Shown one piece after another: positions 1-5,608 of a DNA stretch of 6,287 nucleotides. The notes under the pieces were generated by a model. The model saw only the letters and a program-made list of their open reading frames with translations, was not told where the DNA came from and searched no databases. A program made the position numbers and the translations under genes. The stretch is taken from positions 1-6,287 of the forward strand of contig JAOTYV010000273.1 of assembly GCA_029861675.1 (NCBI GenBank). Direction: 5' to 3'. Numbering within the stretch: position 1 is the stretch's first letter; every line of letters starts with the position of its first letter. This DNA is from Alphaproteobacteria bacterium. GTDB taxonomy: Bacteria; Pseudomonadota; Alphaproteobacteria; UBA8366.

Positions 1-2
1 TC

Positions 3-374
3 CGGCCGTATCACGCCGCCAAGTATTGGCATATGGCAACCCTCGCCGTTGTCGAGCGATCCCTCTTCGTTCCGACGCTCTTCACAGGGCATACCACCGT
101 CAAGGCCTCATCCAAGCGCCTGCCTCTGGATTCACCGAACGGCACGCCGGTCAAACGATCCGTGCTCGAGGGGTCGTCCGACCCCGACGAGTCGCCATAC
201 AAACAGGGACACCAGGTTTCTCGGTACAACCGGCTGTTCTGGATCGGCTGGCCCGACACGTTCGACTACATTATTTCGGTGCGATTCGACCACACCGAGA
301 ACCCCGACCCCGACCGGCTGCAGCTCATGCATCAGGGGTCATTTTTCGACTTATACAAAGTAACGCGACGATAG
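3..374 (+). CDS. C-terminal fragment of an uncharacterised protein, probably a large membrane protein (5' end outside window)
   Basis: An open frame enters from the left edge without a start and ends at TAG 372-374, giving 123 residues. The first in-frame ATG (position 33) is not a convincing start: the residues before it (YHAAKYWH) read on smoothly and there is no ribosome binding site. The visible part is a soluble tail with the stretches YWHMATLAVV, SLFVPTLFT, a WPDTFDYI segment and a closing GSFFDLYKV. From memory, such tails (VPTLFT, then FDYV, then GSFF-aromatic) occur at the C-terminus of long uncharacterised multi-pass proteins in rhizobia and relatives, some resembling GT39-type glycosyltransferases. 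The transmembrane part would lie upstream, so neither membrane location nor activity can be confirmed here. The gene is co-directional with the membrane-protein gene 177 bp downstream. That it is real coding sequence is likely; the family assignment is weak. Confidence 0.65.
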   Translation, partial: RPYHAAKYWHMATLAVVERSLFVPTLFTGHTTVKASSKRLPLDSPNGTPVKRSVLEGSSDPDESPYKQGHQVSRYNRLFWIGWPDTFDYIISVRFDHTENPDPDRLQLMHQGSFFDLYKVTRR

Positions 375-550
375 GCCGCACCGACCGACAGCCCCGCGGC
401 AATCAACGTTAACCGGGCATAAAGCATTTCTCCATAACGTGTTTTTCAGGCAATCGGCTCCGTTGGCGTCGCCTTGCCTTGCCGGAGCCGGGACGTCGAC
501 GGCGTCCGGGAGCAGTGGCACACACCCGATCTATTAAAGCCGAGGCAAGG
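375..550 (+). other. Intergenic region and 5' leader of the HTTM-like gene
   Basis: No gene is supported here. The first half (about 401-447) is the most AT-rich part and is where a promoter would be expected, but no good -35/-10 pair stands out. The best is TTAACC at 409-414 with CATAAC at 433-438, spacer 18, which is poor. A 6-bp inverted repeat (ACGTTA 406-411, TAACGT 435-440) is followed by GTTTTTC. It could be a weak terminator of the upstream gene, but the 23-base loop makes this doubtful. The second half (455-550) is GC-rich and strongly self-complementary and is listed separately. A TTG at 479 is in frame with the downstream gene but lacks a ribosome binding site. Confidence 0.6.
455..550 (+). 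promoter_or_regulatory. Structured 5' leader with an anti-Shine-Dalgarno pairing, possibly a pseudoknot
   Basis: Three elements are visible. CGGCTCCG (455-462) pairs perfectly over 8 bp with CGGAGCCG (483-490), leaving a 20-base loop. GGACG (491-495) pairs with CGTCC (503-507) immediately after it. Most notably, CCTTGCCTTG (472-481), which lies in the loop of the first hairpin, is complementary over 10 bp (nine Watson-Crick, one G-U) to CGAGGCAAGG (541-550), the bases just before ATG 551 that contain the ribosome binding site. Loop-to-downstream pairing of this kind would form an H-type pseudoknot that hides the site. No U-tract follows the hairpins, so an intrinsic terminator is unlikely. 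It matches no riboswitch class that I recognise. The pairing is seen in the sequence; a regulatory role is inferred. Confidence 0.4.
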
Positions 551-2203
551 ATGCGGTCCGGAACGCCTTACAGAGAACTCTTTCCAACCTTCACGGACAG
601 GGCAAACCTGCCGATCTATTACCTGATCACGGTTCTGGTCGGATACGCGGTTCTGTCCCGCTTCCTGTACGGCCCCTACGTCCCTCATTTCGGCGGATTT
701 CGCTTCGTCCCGGCCTATCTCATGGTTGGCGCGATCGCGCTCAGCGGCATCACGATCTCCTATGCCCGCGCCACCCGGTCCTTCCGGATCCTGGTTCGCG
801 CCATCATAAGTTTCGCGCTCTTCTATGTGGTGACCAGCCGCTTCACTGTTTCGGACGCTCTTGTCGCCGGCAAGCCCTTCGCGGATTTCGAGCTCAATCA
901 AGCCTGGCTCATCGCCGCCATTTGTGGCGTTCTGGGCTATTTCCGGCCGAGCTTCGCGATCGTTACGCTGCAATACATCGTCTGGCAGAAACGACAGTTA
1001 ATGGACGTGTTCGGCTTGGCGGTCGATTGGCTCGACTACTTTACCTTGATCGAAACGGGGACCGTGCTCATCGTCGGCTACCTGATCTATGTCGGCGTCC
1101 GAACGCGGATCGACATCGATCCGGCGACGGACAGAGCCGCCACCGATTCCGCAGGTGGAGCCGCGAAAAGCCTGGTACTCCATCCGGTCGATATGCTGGT
1201 GATCGCCGCGGTCGCCTTACATTTCGGGAACTATTTTTTCGCCGGCGTCATCAAAGCCTATATCGGCTCCGACCTGACTTTCTGGTTCCGTGAAAACCCC
1301 ACGCCGTTTTTGACCCTGGCGGCGTTGGAATCGAAAGTCTTGCCGCTCTCGTTCAGCGAAGGCCTCACCGCGTTCGCCTATCAAACGATGGACAAAATTT
1401 TTCCCGTCACCAATTTCGCGACGATCGTCATCCAACTGTTTGCGCTCTTCGCGGTCATTCGCGTTCGTTGGGCCATCTACACGACGCTCGCCTATGACGT
1501 CCTGCACCTCACCATCTTTGTCCTGACAGGCATCTTCTTCTGGAAGTTTATCGTCCTGAATCTGGCCATCGTCGCGGCATTGGCCACCATACGTACGAAG
1601 AAAATGTCGGTCGCCCTTCAGTCGTTCCTCTGCTTTGTCGTCGTAATTTCGCCCTTCGTTTTCCACATATTCCCATCCTACGCTTGGCTGGATTCGCGCT
1701 CGATGAACGTGGTTCGCCTATACGCCGTGACCGAGGATGAGAAAGAGGTTCAGGTTCCCTCGAATTACTTCCTGGGACTTTCGGTGACCTTTACGCAGCA
1801 TCGTCTCGTCTGGCCCGAAAAAGGGCCGGTCACCACCGAGAGCTGGGGTGTGGCAAAGAGCATGGAGGAAATGCGCCAAAGCCTCTCCTGCGAGTGGGGG
1901 CACGAGAAAGGCGATCTGCCGACGGCAACGTTCTATTACCCGAAAGAGCATATCTCACGCCTGATCCGCCGGTACCATGGGCAGGCGCTCACTATGCTGG
2001 ATGCCGATGGCCGGTTTGAATACGACATCTACCCGCACCATATCTTCTCGATGCCGTGGTTCTTCGAGGACTTCAGAATGTTGGATAAGCGTCGGATCAA
2101 GGCATATCGTTATGAGAGCGAAACCCTGTGCCTCGATTTCAAGGACGGGAAACCGCAACACCGGCGTCTGTGGCATGCAACCTTCGACATCCCGCTCCTC
2201 TAA
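551..2203 (+). CDS. HTTM / vitamin K-dependent gamma-carboxylase-like multi-pass membrane protein
   Basis: The product has 550 residues. ATG 551 is preferred over the in-frame TTG at 479 because GAGGCAAGG sits directly before it and the added 24 residues are Arg-rich and unlike a membrane-protein start. About ten hydrophobic segments are visible, near residues 20-40, 54-73, 82-99, 117-141, 160-182, 210-236, 287-306, 308-329, 331-347 and 354-374. A soluble tail follows (about 376-550). Residues 229-236 read FFAGVIKA and align by eye with the AGVKK stretch of human gamma-glutamyl carboxylase, putting Lys235 at the catalytic base Lys218. His319 in the segment YDVLHLTIF, then GIFFW, resembles the following HTTM membrane segment with its His. 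Known members use reduced quinone to carboxylate Glu; the bacterial HTTM proteins are mostly of unknown function. The next gene overlaps it and encodes a DCC protein, a common HTTM neighbour. The fold is a moderate-confidence call and the reaction is unknown. The soluble tail matches nothing I recognise. Confidence 0.7.
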   Translation: MRSGTPYRELFPTFTDRANLPIYYLITVLVGYAVLSRFLYGPYVPHFGGFRFVPAYLMVGAIALSGITISYARATRSFRILVRAIISFALFYVVTSRFTVSDALVAGKPFADFELNQAWLIAAICGVLGYFRPSFAIVTLQYIVWQKRQLMDVFGLAVDWLDYFTLIETGTVLIVGYLIYVGVRTRIDIDPATDRAATDSAGGAAKSLVLHPVDMLVIAAVALHFGNYFFAGVIKAYIGSDLTFWFRENPTPFLTLAALESKVLPLSFSEGLTAFAYQTMDKIFPVTNFATIVIQLFALFAVIRVRWAIYTTLAYDVLHLTIFVLTGIFFWKFIVLNLAIVAALATIRTKKMSVALQSFLCFVVVISPFVFHIFPSYAWLDSRSMNVVRLYAVTEDEKEVQVPSNYFLGLSVTFTQHRLVWPEKGPVTTESWGVAKSMEEMRQSLSCEWGHEKGDLPTATFYYPKEHISRLIRRYHGQALTMLDADGRFEYDIYPHHIFSMPWFFEDFRMLDKRRIKAYRYESETLCLDFKDGKPQHRRLWHATFDIPLL

Positions 2204-2609
2204 AGATCCAGCAGCCTGGCTGGTCTATGACGGCGAGTGTCCGTTCTGCTCCGCGTATATCCGGTTCTTGCGGTTTCGCGAGAGCGCGGGCGCCGTCGAA
2301 TTGCTCGATGCCCGCGATGGCGGACCGCTGGTCGACGAAATCATCGCGGTCGGGCTCGACCTCGACGAGGGCATGGTGCTGAAAATGGCCGGCCGTTTCT
2401 ACCATGGCGACGATTGCATTCACGCGCTGGCGCTGATGAGCGGCGGCTCGACCGTATTAAACCGGGTGAATGCCTGGGTTTTCAAGTCTCCCGCCCGGTC
2501 TCGCCTGCTCTACCCGATATTGCGCGCCGGCCGGAATACCGCCTTGCGTTTGCTCGGCCGGCGGAAATTATCGCTCGGCGGCGACAGCGTACCGGCCAGC
2601 TCCCAATAG
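2175..2609 (+). CDS. DCC-family (DUF393) thiol-disulfide oxidoreductase-like protein
   Basis: The product has 144 residues, normal for the family. The N-terminal YDGECPFC gives the defining DxxCxxC motif: Asp19, Cys22 and Cys25. The rest follows the usual DCC layout: a short helix with an Arg-rich FLRFRE run, a VELLDARD strand, the segment GRFYHGDDCIHALALMS (73-89), then NRVNAWVFKSP and LLYPILRAGRN near the C-terminus. DCC proteins are predicted thioredoxin-like redox proteins; few have been studied. ATG 2175 is the last in-frame ATG before the motif. It lies inside the upstream gene, overlapping it by 29 bp in another frame and with no clear ribosome binding site, so translation is probably coupled. 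A third cysteine, Cys81, lies in the HGDDC-IHAL segment, where relatives I remember usually have Ala. The product is probably cytosolic, with no signal peptide or membrane span. The pairing suggests that it supplies or removes electrons for the HTTM-like protein, which is inference. Confidence 0.88.
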   Translation: MQPSTSRSSKDPAAWLVYDGECPFCSAYIRFLRFRESAGAVELLDARDGGPLVDEIIAVGLDLDEGMVLKMAGRFYHGDDCIHALALMSGGSTVLNRVNAWVFKSPARSRLLYPILRAGRNTALRLLGRRKLSLGGDSVPASSQ

Positions 2610-2620
2610 CCGATCAGGCG

Positions 2621-3004
2621 TCAGTCCGTCTGTTTCCAATAGCTGTCCTTGAGCGCGATTTTGCCGTCGCGGATCGCGTAGATATCGAGGCCGCGCCGGT
2701 CGATTTCCACGCCGTCGCGGGTCTTGCCCGTCGCCCGGAAACTGCCAAAGACCTTGTCCGGCGTTATCGTCACCTCGGTCTCGGAGAACCGCATTTCGGC
2801 GATTTCCCGATCGCGTTGCTGCAGCGCGGCGCGCACCTCTTCCTTGCCCCGCACGATACGGCCGTCCGGCTTGTCCGGGCCGTCCGCGAGACGCCATTCG
2901 AAGTCATCCGTGACGCAGGCCAGAATCCCGTCCACATCGCCCTTGTTGAACGCCTTGCCGAATTCGCGCAACAGCGCCATCACCTGCTTTTCGTGGTCGC
3001 TCAT
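2621..3004 (-). CDS. SnoaL-like / nuclear transport factor 2 (NTF2)-fold family protein
   Basis: The product has 127 residues, a single NTF2-like cone-shaped domain. The N-terminal helices contain the typical FGKAFNKGDVDGILACV pattern and lead into TDDFEWRL. A GRIVRGKEEVRAAL segment (48-61) matches the usual G-x-x-x-x-G-x-x-x-(I/V)-x-x central stretch. Strands follow through VFGSFRATGKT and the closing DIYAIRDGKI, then SYWKQTD. Family members include polyketide cyclases, isomerases, dehydratases and many proteins of unknown role, so the fold does not fix a reaction. GAGGGA lies six bases before ATG 3004. The gene starts 20 bp after the stop of the ThDP gene on the same strand, so the two are very likely co-transcribed. 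It probably acts on, or binds, a metabolite of that enzyme's pathway. It has no signal peptide and is presumably cytosolic. Its stop is 11 bp from the stop of the convergent DCC gene. Confidence 0.85.
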   Translation of the reverse strand: MSDHEKQVMALLREFGKAFNKGDVDGILACVTDDFEWRLADGPDKPDGRIVRGKEEVRAALQQRDREIAEMRFSETEVTITPDKVFGSFRATGKTRDGVEIDRRGLDIYAIRDGKIALKDSYWKQTD

Positions 3005-3024
3005 ACCGTTTCCCTCGCCGCCCG

Positions 3025-4683
3025 TTATTTGTCTTCCGCCGCGTAGGGCGGCGGTTTGAAATAGCGCGGATAGGGGCCGATCGCCTGCATATCCACCTCG
3101 ATGAGCGCCGGTCCGTCGACCGCCAACGCCGTGGCCACCTTGTCGCCAAGCTCCGACGCCTTGGCAACCTTGCCGTAGTGCAGTCCCGCCACCTTCGACA
3201 GGTCTTCCAGCTTGGGGCCCTGAAGGTCATGGAAGAAGTTGCGGCCGCCGTAAAGCGCGTCCTGAATATGCCGGATCACGCCATATCCCTTGTCGTTCAT
3301 CACCAGGAAGACGATATCGACGCGTTCCTGGACGGCGGTCCAGAGTTCGGTCAGGTTCAGGAAAAATCCGCCATCTCCGCACATGCATACGATCTTGCGC
3401 CCGCCGCCGCCAAGCGCCGCCCCGATGCCGAGCTGCATGCCGGGCCCGATCGCCGCGCCGATGGGATAGATATTCTGGGTCGGCTCATAGAGCGGGAAGA
3501 TCCGGTTACCCCAGGTGCTGTTGGCGAGCGTGATGTCGCGGACGAAGATCGCGTCTCTGGGCATCACGTCCCGCAGATCCGTCGGGAATGTGTCATAGGG
3601 CGCCATCGACTTGCGATAGTTTTCGACCGTCGTCGCCTTGAGTGTTGCAAACTCCCCGCCATAACCGGCCTCGACCGAAATTTTACCGTCGAGCTTGCCG
3701 GCGAGCGCTTCCAGCGTCGCGCCCGCATCGGCGCAAACGAAGATTTCCGAGGTATAGGTGCGGCCGTCCGCTTCCGGATCGATATCGATCTGCACCCGGT
3801 TTTCCGGAATCGCCAACGACATATCCGCCGTCTCATGGCCGCGCAGCCGGCAGCCGGCGACGATCAGCAGATCGACGGTCTTGTAGTATTCCAGCACCTC
3901 CGGTGTGGCGTTAATCGGCCCCAGCGTCATCGGATGGTCTTCCGGCAATGCGCCGCGCCCATTCCAACTGCAAACATGGGGAATGCCCATCTCGGCGAGC
4001 CGGCCGACCGCGGCATGCGCGCGCTTGGCGCCATTGCCGGTCCACAGCAGCGGCCGTTTCGCCTTCGCCACCCGCGCCGCCAAACTGTCCAGTGCCGCGG
4101 GATCGGGTGGCGCCGGCGCGGGAATCGGCAGGGTCAGATTGTCCAACGCGGCGGGGCGTGGGATTTCGGCGCGCTGAATGTCGATCGGGATTTCGACGCT
4201 GACCGGCCCCATCGGCGGAGTCAGGGCATCGGCCGCCGCGCGCACCAAAGTGCCGAGCGCGGTCTCCGGCGAGCGCACGCGATAAGCGGATTTCGATACG
4301 GACGCCAACATGCCGAGTTGATCGTAGACGTCGTGGACGGTGCCATGCCGCCGGTCGATATTGCCGGTCGCCGTCTGGCCGGTCAGATGCAGCACCGGCG
4401 ATCCGGCGAACCGCGCCTCGACCAGCGCGCCGCAAGCGTTCGATGCGCCGGGCCCCGTGCTTGTGAACATCACGCCCAATTCACCGCTGGCCCGGGCGTA
4501 GGCATCTGCCATGTGACCGGCGCCGGCTTCACCCCGCGCCATGACGAACCGCAAGAGATTACCGCGCCCGATCGCATCGAGGATGGGAATATTGTGGACG
4601 GAAATCACGCCGAAGGCGGTCGTCACGCCGATTTGCTTGAGAAATTCCGCGACCAGATCGCCGACCTTGATGGTGTCCGCCAT
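3025..4683 (-). CDS. Thiamine diphosphate-dependent enzyme, acetolactate synthase-like, substrate unknown
   Basis: The product has 552 residues with the standard three domains: N-terminal PYR (about 1-170), a middle Rossmann-like domain (about 190-330) and a C-terminal PP domain (about 360-535). Glu52 in ARGEAGAGHMAD is the Glu that activates ThDP; the usual RHEQ is RGEA here. GPGASN occurs at 78-83. The cofactor motif begins GDGGF (436-440) and ends MNDKGYG (462-468), so Asp437 and Asn463 should hold the metal. The early FGVISVHN replaces the common FG(I/V)PGVHN. Relatives decarboxylate 2-oxo acids or join them to aldehydes; I cannot name the substrate. No small regulatory subunit gene is nearby, so biosynthetic acetolactate synthase is unlikely. 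Of two possible starts, ATG 4683 has GGGGA five bases upstream, whereas ATG 4689 abuts that run; starting at 4689 adds two residues. It leads an operon with the SnoaL-like gene and is divergent from the SDR gene. Confidence 0.88.
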   Translation of the reverse strand: MADTIKVGDLVAEFLKQIGVTTAFGVISVHNIPILDAIGRGNLLRFVMARGEAGAGHMADAYARASGELGVMFTSTGPGASNACGALVEARFAGSPVLHLTGQTATGNIDRRHGTVHDVYDQLGMLASVSKSAYRVRSPETALGTLVRAAADALTPPMGPVSVEIPIDIQRAEIPRPAALDNLTLPIPAPAPPDPAALDSLAARVAKAKRPLLWTGNGAKRAHAAVGRLAEMGIPHVCSWNGRGALPEDHPMTLGPINATPEVLEYYKTVDLLIVAGCRLRGHETADMSLAIPENRVQIDIDPEADGRTYTSEIFVCADAGATLEALAGKLDGKISVEAGYGGEFATLKATTVENYRKSMAPYDTFPTDLRDVMPRDAIFVRDITLANSTWGNRIFPLYEPTQNIYPIGAAIGPGMQLGIGAALGGGGRKIVCMCGDGGFFLNLTELWTAVQERVDIVFLVMNDKGYGVIRHIQDALYGGRNFFHDLQGPKLEDLSKVAGLHYGKVAKASELGDKVATALAVDGPALIEVDMQAIGPYPRYFKPPPYAAEDK

Positions 4684-4715
4684 ACTCATCCCCGTGCTGT
4701 CATTGTGCTGGACAC

Positions 4716-4749
4716 AGGTTAGCAGAGAGTTGCACGGCTTTCACAAGCC
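4716..4749 (-). promoter_or_regulatory. Weak promoter candidate and small inverted repeat upstream of the ThDP gene
   Basis: Read on the minus strand, TTGTGA (plus 4741-4746) could be a -35 and TAACCT (plus 4716-4721), preceded by TGC, an extended -10. The 19-base spacer is longer than ideal. The perfect inverted repeat GGCTT-TCAC-AAGCC (4736-4749) overlaps the -35 candidate and could be an operator for a local regulator, or chance. GTGCTG also occurs twice, 11 bp apart, at 4694-4699 and 4705-4710. No regulator gene lies in the window. Each element is visible, but function is weakly supported. Confidence 0.22.
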
Positions 4750-4757
4750 CACTCCGG

Positions 4758-4786
4758 TTGGCAGGCCGTCCGATTTGCCGTTTGAT
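4758..4786 (+). promoter_or_regulatory. Candidate sigma70-type promoter of the SDR gene
   Basis: TTGGCA (4758-4763) matches five of six bases of TTGACA. After exactly 17 bases comes TTTGAT (4781-4786), matching four of six of TATAAT. Transcription would start near 4793, giving a leader of about 20 bases that contains the strong ribosome binding site AGGGAGA (4800-4806), six bases before ATG 4813. Position and spacing are good; the -10 is only moderate. Confidence 0.4.
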
Positions 4787-4812
4787 ACGGGCCCAAGACA
4801 GGGAGAAACGAT

Positions 4813-5607
4813 ATGCCCAACCGACCCCTCGACGGACGCACGGCGTTGGTGACCGGTTCCACCAGCGGCATCGGCCTCGGAATCGCCACCGCACTCGCCG
4901 AACAGGGCTGCACGCTCGCGATTAACGGTTTCGGCGATGCCGCCGACATCGAGCGGCTGCGGGCCGGCCTGGCGGAGGATCACCATGTCGATGTGCAATA
5001 TTTCGACGCCGATCTCGTCGATCCGGAACAGGCCGCGGGACTCGCGGAACGCGCCACCAGCGCATTGGGCCGGATCGATATTCTCTGCAATAACGCGGGC
5101 GTCCAATTCGTGTCGCCGATCGTCGATTTCCCGACCGAAAAATGGGACCACATTATCGCCCTCAACCTGTCGGCCGCATTCCACGCGACGAAAGCCGTGC
5201 TCCCACAGATGATCGCCCGAAAATGGGGCCGGATCATCAACACCGCGTCAATCAACGGCATGATTGCCACGGTGAACAAGGCGGCCTATGTCAGCGCCAA
5301 GCACGGCTTGATCGGCTTGACCAAGGTGACGGCGCTGGAAGTGGCCGAACTCGGCATCACCTGCAATGCGATCTGTCCCGGCTCCGTGCTGACACCGCTC
5401 AGCATAAAGCAAAGCGAAGACATTGCAGCAGCCGAAGGAATCACAGTCGAGGAAGCAACCCGGCGGCGTCTGCATCAATCACAGCCCAACAAACGCCATG
5501 TTGAGACGAGCGAAATCGGCGCGTTGGCGGCATTCCTGTGCAGCGAGGGCGCGCGCTCGATCACCGGCGCTACATTGCCGGTAGACGGCGCCAAGACTGT
5601 GGATTAG
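4813..5607 (+). CDS. Short-chain dehydrogenase/reductase, 3-hydroxybutyrate dehydrogenase-like
   Basis: The product has 264 residues, a classical SDR using NAD(P). Residues 14-21 are TGSTSGIG (cofactor loop), and NNAG lies at 93-96. The catalytic set is Asn118, Ser146, Tyr159 and Lys163 (YVSAK). The stretches GVQFVSPI, KWDHIIALNLSAAFH, ITCNAICPG followed by VLTPL, and QPNKR are hallmarks of D-3-hydroxybutyrate dehydrogenase, which interconverts 3-hydroxybutyrate and acetoacetate in the cytosol. By memory of the Pseudomonas enzyme, the acid-binding Gln94, Lys152 and Gln196 are kept (Gln98, Lys156, Gln200). However, His144 is Asn148, Trp187 is Ser191 and Trp257 is Lys261. The substrate may therefore be a different 3-hydroxy acid. 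The acidic/neutral residue after the second strand (NGFGD) favours NAD, weakly. The start is supported by AGGGAGA six bases upstream. The gene is divergent from the ThDP gene and convergent with the CoA-transferase gene, one base between stops. Confidence 0.9.
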   Translation: MPNRPLDGRTALVTGSTSGIGLGIATALAEQGCTLAINGFGDAADIERLRAGLAEDHHVDVQYFDADLVDPEQAAGLAERATSALGRIDILCNNAGVQFVSPIVDFPTEKWDHIIALNLSAAFHATKAVLPQMIARKWGRIINTASINGMIATVNKAAYVSAKHGLIGLTKVTALEVAELGITCNAICPGSVLTPLSIKQSEDIAAAEGITVEEATRRRLHQSQPNKRHVETSEIGALAAFLCSEGARSITGATLPVDGAKTVD

Positions 5608-5608
5608 A

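Noticed and set aside
406..447. Inverted repeat ACGTTA/TAACGT followed by GTTTTTC as an intrinsic terminator
   Set aside because: The stem is only 6 bp and AT-rich with a 23-base loop, and the T-run is short. Chance is as likely.
479..550. TTG at 479 as the start of the HTTM-like gene
   Set aside because: It has no ribosome binding site, the added N-terminus is Arg-rich, and ATG 551 has GAGGCAAGG just before it.
446..973. Minus-strand open frame of 175 codons opposite the start of the HTTM-like gene
   Set aside because: It is charged and low in hydrophobic residues, a typical antisense image of membrane-protein codons, with no recognisable motif.
2237..3046. Plus-strand open frame of 269 codons across the DCC and SnoaL genes
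   Set aside because: It overlaps the DCC gene in another frame and is antisense to the SnoaL gene, both of which have clear family motifs. Its composition is that of a shadow frame.
3025..4683. Biosynthetic acetolactate synthase large subunit (ilvB/ilvI)
   Set aside because: No small regulatory subunit or ilvC follows, and the N-terminal signatures differ. The neighbours point to a different role.
3178..4722. Long plus-strand open frame (514 codons) opposite the ThDP gene
   Set aside because: It is an antisense shadow of a clear ThDP enzyme in GC-rich DNA. It is Arg/Gly/His-rich, has no domain I recognise and no ribosome binding site, and it runs past the start of the real gene.
5491..5592. 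Hairpins near the end of the SDR gene (CCGGC/GCCGG and the GGCGCC palindrome) as a terminator
   Set aside because: They lie inside the coding sequence, the arms are short and no T-run follows.
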